A DNA stretch of 64,000 nucleotides from Mytilisepta virgata (taxonomy: Eukaryota > Mollusca > Bivalvia > Mytilida > Mytilidae), in the NCBI GenBank assembly GCA_028015205.1, contig CM051521.1:120226614-120290613 (forward strand). The letters are read 5' to 3'. The number at the start of each line of letters is the position of its first letter. Position 1 is the first letter of the stretch. Of this stretch, positions 22,585-64,000 are shown in pieces. The translations under genes and the position numbers were made by a program. The notes beneath the pieces are model-generated. The model was not told where the DNA came from. It searched no databases and worked only from the letters and a program-made list of their open reading frames with translations.

Positions 22585-25500
22585 AGAGGCTCTAAAGAGC
22601 CTGTAGCGCTCACCTGCATTGAACTTTTCATGTTGAGCATGACTAAAGATTTGGCTGGTTTTTCTATAGGGTTCTATGTTAAACTAAGTTCGGCTGTGGA
22701 AGCCAAGATGGTTGACAGTGTAGGTCAATGGACACATTTCTAAAAGAGAATCTACTAAGGACCATTGCTATGAAGTCTAGTTCTAATTGGTTTAGTTGTT
22801 TCAGACCAGAAGATTTTTGTGTGAATTTCCCATAGGGTCCTATGTTAAAATAAGTTCCGCAGTGTCAGCCATCTTGGTCCACGAAATCAGACAATTCTGA
22901 AAGAGGACCTGCTAAGGACCATTGCTGCAAAGTCTGGTTCCAATTGGTCAATTGGTTTCAGACAAGAAGATTTTTCAATGAATTTTCCCATGGGGCCTTA
23001 TGTTAAACTAAGTTCGGTTGTGGCAGCCATCTCGGGTGACAGTCCAGGTCATGGGACACAATTCTGAAAGAGGACATATAAGGACCATTGCTGCAAAGTC
23101 TGGTTCCAATTGGTAAAGTGGTTTCAGACAAGAAGATTTTTCAATGAATTTTCCCATAGGGCCCTATGTTGAACTAAGTTCGGCTGTGGCTGCCATCTTG
23201 GTTTACAGCCCGGGTCATCGGACATCCTTCTGAAAGAGAACCTCCTAAGGACCATTACTGCCAAGTTTGGTTGCAACTGGCCTTGTAGTTTCATAGAAGG
23301 TTTTTGAAATTCATCCACCTCTTTTTTTTATTTTCAGTAACAGCAGCCATGTCGGTTGGAAGTCTGGGATGCCGGAAATAAGTTTGGAAAGGGGCCACCC
23401 AAGGACCATTCCACCATTTTTAGCTCACCTGACCTCTGAAACTATTGGGCCAAATTGAACCAAACTTGGCCACAAGCATCATTAGGGTATCTAGTTTAAA
23501 AATTGTGTCCGATGACCCCGCCTGCCAACAAACATGGTCGACATGGCTAAAATAGAACATAGGGGTAAACTAAAGCAATTAGAGCAAAACTGACAGGGAT
23601 AAAAATGTTCATCAGGTCAAGATCTACCCGCCATGAAATTTTCAGACGAATTGGTCAACCCTTTGTTGGGTTATTGCCCCTGAATTGTTAATTTGAAGGA
23701 AATTTTACAGTTTTAGGTTATTATCTTGAATATTATTATAGATAAAGACAAATTGTAAACATCAAAAATGTTCAACAAAGTAAGATCTACAAATAAGTCA
23801 ACATAACCAAAATCATTGATTGACCCCTTATAGGAGTTTTTGCCCTTTAAAGACGGCATCCAGCGTAAAATTTCCTTTAAAGATCTTTTCCTCTCAAACC
23901 ACTGGGCCAATTGAGACCAAACTATGGTGGAATGGTCCTTGGGTGCCCCTTCCAAAATTATGTCTGGCACACCCCGACTTCCAACCGACATGGCTGCTGT
24001 TACTAAAAATTGAAAAAAAGGGGGGTTGTGAATTTCAAAAATCTTCTTATATGAAACTACAAGGCCAGTTGGAACCAAAGTTGGCAGTAATGGTTCTCTG
24101 GAGGTTCTCTTTCAGAAATATGTCCAATGACCTGGACTGTTAACCAAGATGGCCGCCACAGCCGAACTTAGTTTAACATAGGGCCCTATGGGAAAATTCA
24201 TTGAAAAATCTTCTTGTCTTAAACCACTAAACCAATTGGAACCAGACTTGGCAGGAATGGTCCTTAGATGGTCCTCTTACAGAGGTGTGTTCGATGACCT
24301 GGACTGTCAACCAAGATGGTCGCCACAACTGAACTTAGTTTAACATAGGGCCCTATAAGAAAATTCATTGAAAAATCTTCTTGTCTGAAACCAGTTGACA
24401 TATTGGAGCAGGACTTGGCAGCATTGGTCCTTAGGAGGTCCTTTTTCAGAAATGTGTCTGATTTCGTGGACTGTGGACCAAGATGGCCGCCACAGCAGAA
24501 CTTAGTTAAATATAGGACCCAATGGGAAATTCACTCAAAAATCTTCTCGTCTGAAACCACTAAGCCAATTACAATTAGACTTGGTAGCAATGGTCCTTAG
24601 ATTGTCCTCTTTCAGAATTTTGTGCGATGACCCAGACTGTCAACCAAGTTGGCCGCCACACCCGAACTTAGTTTAACATAGGGCCCTATGGAAAAATTAA
24701 TTGAAAAATCTTCTTGTCTGAAACCACTTGACATATTGGAGCCAGACTTGGCAGCATTGGTCCTTAGGAGGTCCTCTTTCAGAAATGTGTCCAATCACCC
24801 GCTTTGTCAACAAGATGGCTGCCACACCGAACTTTGTTAAATATTGGACCCTATAGGAAAATTCATTTAAAATTCTTCTTGTCTGAAACCGCTTAGCCAA
24901 TTGGAACAAGACTTACTAGAAACGGTCCTTAGATGGTTCTCTTTTAGAAATGTATCCGTTACCAAGATGACTGCCACAGCTGAAATTAGTTTAACATAGA
25001 ATCCTATAGAAAACCAGCCAAATTGACTGCAACACTTAAATTTTTAGGTCTGCTCAAGGTGAAAAGTTAAATCCAGGTGAGCGATACAACCTCTTGAGAG
25101 CCTCTAGTTTAAATTCACCCCCCCCCCCCTTTTTTTATGCCCCCGCAACTAAAAGTTGGGGGCATATTGTTTTACCCGTCCGTCCGTCCCATTATGGGTA
25201 TATAGTTATTCTGCATAACTCCTACTACTCCTGACATTTTTTGGAGTATTAACTTGCATAAGATGAGCGTTTCCGGATAACTCCTCCTACAGTTTGAATT
25301 CTAGGAAGTTTTCACTTTGCTGGCTGTTTGTAAATATATTGAAGGTGTGCATGTGGTCAGAGTTTTGATTTTTATTAATATTTGCTCTTTTGGAAGATAG
25401 TTGAACTTTGTCATTTTTGGGGTATAAGCAGTGAATAACGTTAAAGTTATTCTGCATAACTCCTCCTACAGTTTGAATGCTAGGAAGTTTTCACTTGCTG

Positions 25501-26470
25501 TCTATTTTTTACATAGATTGAAGGTGTGCATAATGTCTGTCAATAGATTTTTATCAATATTTGCTGTTTTGAAGATAATTGATCTTTGTCATTTTGGAAG
25601 AATATACCTGATAATAAAATAGTTAGCATTGTCAAATATTAGAACCTTTGACCTATGTGCTCCCATGCTCAACTTTGTGCATTTTAAAATAACACCCATA
25701 CACAATAATATCTCAAAGAAAGTCCTACATTGACTTTGTTATAATACAGTTACTTCAGAGTGGAGTGCGGGGGCATTACTTTGTCTAGTTCTATTTTTAG
25801 TAACAGCAGCCATGTCAGTTGGAAGTCGGGGATTCCGGACACACTTTTGAAGGGGGTGCCAAATGGCCCAGTGGTTTCAGAGGAGAAGATCTTTAAAGGA
25901 CATTTTATGCCAAATGCCGTCTTTAAGGGCAAAAACTCCTATAAGGGGTCAATCAATGATTTTGGTCATGTTGACTTATTTGTAGATCTTACTTTGTTGA
26001 ACATTTTTGGTGTTTACAGTTTGTCTTTACCTATAATAATATTCAAGATAATAACCTAAAACTGCAAAATTTCCTTAAAATAAACAATCCAGGGGCAATA
26101 ACCCACTAATGGGCTGACCGATTCATCTGAAATTTTAAGGCAGGTAGATCTTGACCTGATAAATATTTTTTACCCCATGTCAGTTTTGGTCTAAATGCTT
26201 TAGTTTTTGAGATGTAAGACAAAAACTGCAGTTTACCCCTATGTTCTACTTTTAGCCATGTCGGCCATGTTTGTTAGCAGGCAGGGTCATCGGACATATT
26301 TTTTAAACTAGATACCCCAATGATGCTTGTGGCCAGGTAGTTTCAGAGGAGAAGATTTTTGTAAAAGTTAACGGACGACGGCGGATGACGCGTGCCCGGA
26401 CGACGGAAGCCGGACGCCAAGTGATGAGAATAGCACACTTGATCCTTTGGGTCAGGTTAACTTAAAATCT
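22585..26470. mobile_element. Mosaic of core-repeat elements in opposite orientations
   Basis: The head AGAGGCTCTAAAGAGCCTG followed by TAGCGCTCACCTG is at ~22580-22615, and its inverse (GGTGAGCGATACAACCTCTT then GAGAGCCTC) at ~25077-25107. Between them, ~160-180-bp units marked by CCTATGTTAAACTAAGTTCG, GCCATCTTGG and GACAAGAAGATTTTTCAATG run forward (22640-23330) and then inverted (24060-25060). A second pair of inverted segments, 23420-24060 and 25800-26470, shares the tail sequence (GACGCCAAGTGATGAGAATA and the inverse of AGGTGAGCT). The arrangement could fold back on itself. An ATGCCCCC element sits at 25132-25790. Confidence 0.6.
25132..25790. mobile_element. Element with ATGCCCCCGC ends
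   Basis: Begins TTTATGCCCCCGCAACTAAA then AGTTGGGGGCATA and ends GTGCGGGGGCATTACTTTG. Inside are two ~170-180-bp repeats marked by TTATTCTGCATAACTCCT and GAATGCTAGGAAGTTTTCAC (first copy GAATTCTAGGAAG). Non-coding; related in design to the element at 19150. Confidence 0.6.
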
Positions 26471-26499
26471 AACAAAAAGAAAAGTAAAGAAAAGAAGAG

Positions 26500-27850
26500 G
26501 AACAAGAGGCTCACCAGAGCGTGTATCGCTCACCTGGAGTCTGGTTTTCATTGGACAATTAATCAACTATTTGACCAAGTTTGTTGCAATTGGTTCAATT
26601 CTTCAGGGAAAATTTGTTGAAGATTTATTTTTCATAAGGTTTAATGTTAAAATATGTTCCCTGATGGTGGTAGTCCTGGTTGGAGTGCTGACATGCTGGA
26701 CAGTATTCTTCAAGGGATCACCTAAAGACTATTGCAACTTAGGTTCAGTGGTTTCTGAGTTTTTTATGAATTCCATGTGGATGTTTATATGTTGGTATTA
26801 TTTTTGGTCCTTTTGTCGGGCAACGGATGACAGTGTCTGTATTGGTTTTTATTCAATGTATTCGTTGAGATTTTTGTCTGGTGTACATTTACTCGATATT
26901 GTTACATTTTTTTATGTTATGTTTCCTTTTGGCAGTCATCTTGGATGGGGTGTGAACCTGCTTGACACATTTTTTAAAATGTATTTGACCAAGTTTGGTT
27001 TCAGTTGGTCTAGGAAGATATCTACGATGGACAAACGACAGACGAAAAGTGATAGCAAAAACTTATTCTGGCATAGCAGACTGTCTAATGAAAACAACAA
27101 ATTTGGCCCTTTTTAGTTCCTTTTTCAAAATGGGAGGGACTATAATACCCAAAACATATCCCTTTGTTTTGAGTCAAGGAATGTTGTGTTAAAATTTCAT
27201 AAAGAATGGTTCTCTAGAACTAAAGTAATTGACCAAAAATCAATGTGTCCACAAACGACAAGGAATAAGGGTGAACCTTAAATAAATGTAACAGAACCCC
27301 ACCTCAAATTACACAAACCAATAACTCCTAAATAGAATTTGGGATTCCCTTCAAAATTTCAGGGTAGGTAGATCTCAACATGGCAAACATTTTTCAATTT
27401 ACATTTCACTTCTATCTCAAATAGTTTTGGAGATAAATGACGAAAAATGTTAAATTTTGAAAATATGACGAAAAAGGGTGATAACTCCTAAATGGGTTTT
27501 GGGATTTCCTTAAAAATTTCAGGGTAGGTAGATCTTGTCATGCTGATCAATTTTATCAAATTTTTGATATCTGTAACGGTTTTTAAGTTATAAGCCAAAA
27601 ACAACACATGCACCTCTATATTCTATTTTTAGCTACGACAGCCATGTTTTATGTCAGATCAAAATAAATTGAGGATCGTTTGTAGAGGACATGTCATAGA
27701 TCATTCCTATTAAGTTTCAAACCCAGCGGTTTCAGAGGAGAAGATTTTTGAATCAAAAGTTTATGACGGATGGACAGTACGACGGAGGGAAGACGGACGC
27801 AAAGTGATGGCAAAAGCTCACCCTGGCATAGCCAGGTGAGCTAAAAAAGA
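26500..27850. mobile_element. Core-repeat family element, plus orientation
   Basis: The head CAAGAGGCTCACCAGAGCG TGTATCGCTCACCTGG is at ~26500-26540. The tail is GACGGACGCAAAGTGATGGC then AAAAGCTCACCCTGGCATAG CCAGGTGAGCTAAAAAAG at ~27790-27848. A 181-codon open frame inside (26571-27116) has repeat-like composition and is not accepted as a gene. Confidence 0.6.
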
Positions 27851-27909
27851 AGAAAAGAGAATAAAAGAGAGAAAAGAATAATAAAAAAAAGAACAACAGG
27901 GAAGAAAAA

Positions 27910-29660
27910 AAAAGGACCATTCTACCAAAGTTTGGTTCAAATTGGCTCAGTTGTTTCAAGGGAGTTGACGAAAAATTAAAATTCCCATAGCCTCAATGTT
28001 AAACTAAGTCCAGCCATGGTGGCCATGTTGGATGGCGTTTGGGAAAACCGAACACAAATTTTAAAAGGGGCCACCCAAGGACCATTTCACCAAAGTTTGG
28101 TTCAAATTGGCCTAATGGTCTCAGAGAAGATAATGAAAATGTTAAAATTCCCATAGGGTCCAAGGTTAAACTATGTCCGACCATGGCAGCCATATTGGAT
28201 GGCACCCTAGAAAACTGAACATAATTTTAAAGGGGACCATCCAACAACCATTCCACTTAAGTTTGGTTTAAATTGGTTCAGTGGTTTCAGAGGAGTTAAC
28301 AAGAGGCTGTCGAATGACAGCAAACCGGATTTTCCTGCATGGAAATGATGTTTGCAAATCTGGATTCCCAAAAGGATGAAGTAAAGAAATATAAATGAAT
28401 TTTTGTAGGATTTTGTGTGGTTCAGAAATGGAAAGGCAAAAATCAATCTTGACCTCCTATTTATAGTAAGTGACAAATATTGGAATTTTGAGACTTGAAC
28501 TGCCTTTTTTCAATTTTTTAGAACCATAACTCCTGAACGGTGAAAGTGAAAATCGTCAATATCGGAACGGTGAAAGTGGAAATCGTCAATATCGAACTTG
28601 ACCTCCATTTTTTCATCAGTAACAACATATTAAAATTTGGAAAGCTTTGGTTGAACAGTTCATAAGTTATCACACGGACACCACTGGGAAAGCCATTTTT
28701 CAATCTTTCAAGAACCATAACTCCTGAATGGTGAAAGTGAAAATCGTCAATATCGAACTTGACCTCCATTTTGTCATCAGTAACAACATATTAAAATTTG
28801 GAAAGCTTTGGTTGAACAGTTCATAAGTTATCATACGGACACCACTGGAAAAGCCATTTTTCAATCTTTCAAGAACCATGACTCTTGAACGGTGAAAGTG
28901 AAAATCGTCAATATCGAACTTGACCTCCATTTTGTCATCAGTAACAACATATTAAAATTTGAAAAGCTTTGGTTGAACAGTTCATAAGTTATCACACGGA
29001 CACCACAGGGAAAGCCATTTTTCAATCTTTCAAGAACCATAACTCCTGAACGGTGAAAGTGAAAATCGGCAATATCGAACTTGACCTCCATTTTGTCATC
29101 AGTAACAACATATTAAAATTTGAAAAGCTTTGGTTGAACAGTTCATAATTTATCACACGGACACCACTGGGAAAGCCATTTTTCAATCTTTCAAGAACCA
29201 TAACTCTTGAACGGTGAAAGTGAAAATCGTCAATATCGAACTTGACCTCCATTTTGTCATCAGTAACAACATATTAAAATTTGGAAAGCTTTGGTTGAAC
29301 AGTTCATAAGTTATCACACGGACACCACTGGAAAAGCCATTTTTCAATCTTTCAAGAACCATAACTCTTGAACGGTGAAAGTGAAAATCGTCAATATCGA
29401 ACTTGACCTCCATTTTGTCATCAGTAACAACATATTAAAATTTGAAAAGCTTTGGTTGAACAGTTCATAAGTTATTGCACGGACACTGTTTGGCAGCCGC
29501 CCGCCCGCCCGCCATACATCACCAATTTAATAACCGATATTTTCCTATGAAAATCCGGTTAATAAAAATGTGTAAAAGTTTACAACAATGACGACGATGG
29601 ATGCAAAGTGATGTGAATAGCTCACATGGCCTTTTAGGCCAGGTGAGCTAAAAAAACAAG
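27910..29660. mobile_element. Core-repeat family element with a nested insertion
   Basis: Three diverged units marked by GGACCATT, CAAAGTTTGGTTCAAATTGG and GCCATGTTGGATGGC occupy 27915-28295. The tail GGATGCAAAGTGATGTGAAT then AGCTCACATGGCC and CCAGGTGAGCTAAAAAAAC is at 29590-29655. Between them lies a separate insertion at ~28300-29560 flanked by TTAA on both sides. Confidence 0.6.
28300..29562. mobile_element. Nested element carrying six 161-bp tandem repeats
   Basis: Inserted between TTAA copies (~28297 and ~29559). It has AACCGGATTTTCCTGCATGG near its left end and the inverse-like CCTATGAAAATCCGGTT at the right. The middle, ~28510-29475, is six copies of a 161-bp unit marked by CTCCTGAACGGTGAAAGTGA, ATCGTCAATATCGAACTTGA and CAGTTCATAAGTTATCACAC. 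The first copy has an extra 30-bp duplication. Frames of ~76 codons repeat at 161-bp intervals and are artefacts. Confidence 0.75.
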
Positions 29661-31800
29661 AGGTTCAGGAAACATTCCAACAACCCATCTAAATTTTGGA
29701 TCAAACTTTAAACATAAACACACATAAATAAAACAGTCCTAAAATGGTTTAAAAAGTCTGGAGTTTTAATAAGTGCCAAGTGAAAACCAAATAGTAAAAG
29801 AAAAGGTAAAAGAAGTGTTCAAAACGTTGGCTTTTAACCAACAAATTGGTCATATTAGGAACACTTCCCCCTTTTACTTGATTATCAGGGATGTTGCTTT
29901 GAAAAAGATTTCAACCCTTGGATGGTTTTTGGCTTAACCCTCTCAGGCATTTTAGGATCTGAATCTATTCTACATCATTTTCAGTTTATTTATATACAAA
30001 CACAATATCAAAAAAATATTTAATCATTTCAATAATACTAAATACATTAATTTATATCAGGCTCTGAATATATATAATAATAAATAAACTGAAGAAAATA
30101 CAAAAATAATGACAATGAATCTCACTTTAAGTAGTTTGGGGGTACAATCACAGATTTAATAGCTAATTCTAGTAAATGAGAGGCAATGCCATGTGGTAAT
30201 AATCAGTAAAATCTGTAATTTTAAATATAATATAAATTTAAAATATAATGCTTGTTTAACAATATTCCTAGCATCCTACATAGTTTCAAGTGAGCAAAGT
30301 ATTCAACCAATTCTTTATTTACTATTATGTTAGAATGTTTGGCTTCTATTTAAAACAGTCATTATAACTGAGGGCAGAAGTCTCATAACTCCTTAATATG
30401 TTGTAGTAAATAATCTTGTATTCTATACTATATGTATTTTCTGTATTCATTTTGTCACAAACTGTTTACTATGTTTCATGACAATAAACTTAGACTATTT
30501 ATGTAATGATTAACAAATTGAGAGGTATATCTTAAAATATAAGACAAAGCTATAAAGGAATGTATTACTGCCACATACAATGAAAACATCTTCTGCAGAT
30601 ACTTTGTTTTCAGTTGTATCAAATATCATGGTTAAGTGAAAATTTTCTTTCATCAGAATGCCATATTTCATATTTTTATAAAATACTAAAAATGCAGATT
30701 GCATTTCATGTATACTTAAATCTATAGTTACAATGACCACAGAAATTATAATGGTAGGATGTTATCATAAAGAAACAAATTATAGTGTGGCAGAATTGAG
30801 TTTGAGTTATCGTTCTTTAATAATGATATTCTCACTATTTCCTGTTTAATTTTTATTTGTAATTCGAAGTAAAGAAAACTGGTATTAGAAAAGTAAGTTT
30901 AAATGTTTTCTTCATTATTTAATTTTGTTGGACTGTTGGAAGTTTAAAATTATTATTTTATAGAGCTTTAAAGTTTTGCTCATTACCATTAAATGTGAAG
31001 ACAAAAAGTTTTATAACACTTTGGACTTATAAATTGTATATTTGTCCAAGGAGATATACACTTCCTGGAAGGTAAATTAGAGAGTGCCCAGCACTTCACT
31101 TTTCCTTGGTCCAACTGTTTGGATTGCGTCTAAAAGTATGGAAACCTTTTGGCAACATTTTGTAAATCATCTTTCTGGCTTAAAATAAACCTACACCTTG
31201 TCAGAATTCAATGCCCACTCATCCTGTTATTTTGTATAAGTATTGATGCCTTTCAGAGTCTATTTTTGTATGATTTATGCCGTTTTGGTATGATTTTTCT
31301 TATACACTTGTTATATGTAAATTTACTCCAAAATAAATTATTTATTTACAGCATTATGTTTCATTTCTATTACGAAATAGCATAGAAACTGGCTTATAGC
31401 AAAACTACCATTATAGAGTCATAGCTGACTGTCGAATTGTATTCCTAAGGTCCAGTTTTATGTGTTAATTATTGTCTTAAATTCGTCCCAACCTTGCGAA
31501 GTGGACTCTTGTCCCCAAGTGTGACAATGAGTCACAGACAAAGTCTCACTGTACAAGGAACCTGGGTTGATCTTTGCTTGTGATAGCTGGTGTTAGGTCC
31601 CTTGACTGAATTCCGAGAGAGTATCGTAACACAGTTAGTCAATCCGAATATCAGTCCTATTACAATAGTAAAATATGTTTATTATTCACCATGGAAGCTA
31701 ATGCTAGAATATAACATTAAATGTCAATATGGAATGTTTGCTCTGTTAAGTAAAATAGAATACTGACCTCCATCAAAGTTACACAAACTAATCAAATTTA
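29661..31800. other. Intergenic or distal 3' flank of the GAA-like gene; nothing recognised
   Basis: AT-rich sequence without a supported exon. The block 31480-31640 has higher GC and looks like a fragment of a dispersed repeat, not identified. Confidence 0.4.
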
Positions 31801-31804
31801 GAAT

Positions 31805-32395
31805 CAACTAGAACTGTGAGGGGACCTCACTAACTATACCCCAAATTTAATGGACCAGGGCATCCTTATCATGGTGAATTGTCTCACAATTTCTAAGTCC
31901 AACTGGGTATAACTGAGGGCCAAAACGGTATAAAATTATGGGAAAAAGTATTGGACCAGGACATACTTCGCATGCACACATCTACATACTAGGATCTAAC
32001 AGTATTCAAAGTTTAATTAATCTCTGATAAGGCATGTTTGAGAAACTGTGGGTACAAAAAAAAATTGGGGCATAGAAAGAATTTCTAAGTCCAAAAGGGT
32101 ATAAAATTATGGAAAAAAATATTGGACCAGGACATACATCTACATACTAGGATTTAACAGTAAGCAAATTTTAATTAATCTCTGATAAGGCATGTTTGAG
32201 AAACTGCGGGTACAAAAAAAATTGGAGGATAGACAGAAATTCTAAGTCCAACAGGGTATAAAATTATGGAAAAAAGCATTGGACCAAGACAGACTTCGCA
32301 TGCGCACATCTACATACTAGGATCTAACAGTATGCAAAGTTTTATTAACCTCTGATAAGGCATATTTGAGAAACTGCAGGTACAAAAAAATTCTG

Positions 32396-32434
<39 letters not shown>

Positions 32435-32470
32435 GGACATATATACCTCCCATAACTATGTTTGCGGGGG
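31805..32470. mobile_element. Element with TAGAACTGTGAG start and GGGGGGTATA end
   Basis: Starts ACTAGAACTGTGAGGGGACC and ends TTTGCGGGGGGTATAACAAA. Inside are three diverged ~150-180-bp repeats marked by ACATCTACATACTAGGAT and CTCTGATAAGGCATGTTTGA. Near the end is a CAGA microsatellite at about 32396-32435. A short relative lies at 35352-35672. Confidence 0.6.
32396..32436. repeat. CAGA microsatellite
   Basis: About ten perfect repeats of CAGA ending in CGGACATATA. Confidence 0.9.
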
Positions 32471-33297
32471 GTATAACAAATGATGAAAAATGTAAACAGT
32501 ATGAGATTTGTTCAAATATATCAAATCAATAGTCAGTAGGGGACATAACTCTGGTACAATACTTCAATCATGCATACATATCAGCAGGTGGTTTTCAAGT
32601 GCATAAGATTTGATTTCAGTTTGATAGAAAATATAAGAGGAACTTTCATCATTTAAAACTACAAACTTTTTTTTAAAAAAAAACTCATTTATATAACATT
32701 CTGACCTTTTTTCATGTTTGAAGGGTATTTTTATATTCCCTTGGTTTTTTTTTAATTCAAATTTGATCACATTTTGTCATCAAGTTACAGTGAGAAATTA
32801 TTAATAAATATAAATGAACCAGGACTGTTACAAATAGGTTTAACATGTATAAATATATAAAACCATTTCTGATGCATATAATTTGCCATCTATTTTAACA
32901 TTTTTGTAACAAAAGTTTCATGCATCACCCAAGCTTGAACTTAAGAATTTAGACACACTATTGTAAAGCGCACTCTAATGACACAATTAGCTAACTCAGT
33001 TTGTTTTATATCAGGGAAGAAATAACACACACAAAAAAACAATTAAATAATCTAGTTAAACAAATTAAGATTAAAAGCACCAAATGTATTTATGAACCAA
33101 TAGCACAGATGAAACTGACTCAAAGAACATAAGTAATGATCATATATTAAATATTACAAATTATTTTTACATATCACATAAATACAAATGATAGGTGAGC
33201 ACCATTTAAGTTTTGTTTGTAGAAAAAATCACAGCAAAGAAGGAATGATACTGATTATTATTACTGGTATAAACTTTATCACCATCCTACCATTCAT

Positions 33298-64000
<30,703 letters not shown>

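Noticed and set aside
26571..27116. 181-codon plus-strand frame with hydrophobic stretches
   Set aside because: Lies wholly inside a core-repeat element with head and tail on either side; no recognisable domain.
28518..29413. Five overlapping frames of ~76 codons at 161-bp intervals
   Set aside because: The same sequence read from successive tandem units; no gene structure.

Overview
This is a eukaryotic, AT-rich, intron-rich and repeat-rich window. It has GT-AG introns, a lysosomal alpha-glucosidase gene of animal type, a tyrosine-recombinase retrotransposon of Ngaro type and many short non-autonomous elements carrying ~160-180 bp core repeats. That combination fits a mollusc, most likely a bivalve and perhaps a mytilid mussel. 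The species is inferred, not proven.

Layout. (1) 794-6038, minus strand: four coding exons of a Gly/Pro/Tyr/Gln-rich protein N-terminus, annexin A7/A11-like. It runs off the low-coordinate edge of the window, and its introns are full of nested repeats. (2) 6.06-12.4 kb: a 39-bp minisatellite against the first coding exon, a tRNA-derived SINE fragment, and a family of inverted-repeat elements whose interior is an array of GATATC-centred palindromes. (3) 14.5-17.5 kb, plus strand: a 999-codon open reading frame without introns. It encodes a four-transmembrane protein with a long disordered tail that carries an LPxY motif, a proline-rich motif and thirteen 11-residue repeats (ENTREP/FAM189-like, tentative). 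(4) 19.1-29.7 kb: no credible gene, but a mosaic of core-repeat elements in both orientations. (5) 33.3-64.0 kb, minus strand: nineteen exons of a GH31 lysosomal acid alpha-glucosidase (GAA-like) gene. All splice phases agree, the stop codon is present, and the 5' end lies beyond the window.

Two large insertions sit inside the GAA-like gene. A 6.5-kb Ngaro-type retrotransposon (gag-like, RT-RNase H, tyrosine recombinase and SGNH hydrolase frames, with split direct repeats A1...B1-A2-B2) occupies the intron between exons 14 and 15 as numbered here. A 9.3-kb minisatellite of 147 complete 63-bp units plus 35 bp occupies the intron before exon 8.

The main discovery is the origin of that minisatellite. 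Each unit is a copy of the 3' splice site and first ~59 bases of GAA exon 8, less a 5-base deletion, and the array ends exactly at the genuine acceptor. The gene therefore carries about 147 decoy acceptors, each leading into a frame that meets a stop within the unit. A 31-unit (1,953-bp) block of the array has been duplicated almost perfectly. Smaller tandem repeats also touch other splice sites (exon 13 acceptor, exon 14 donor, and the acceptor of the annexin-like first coding exon).
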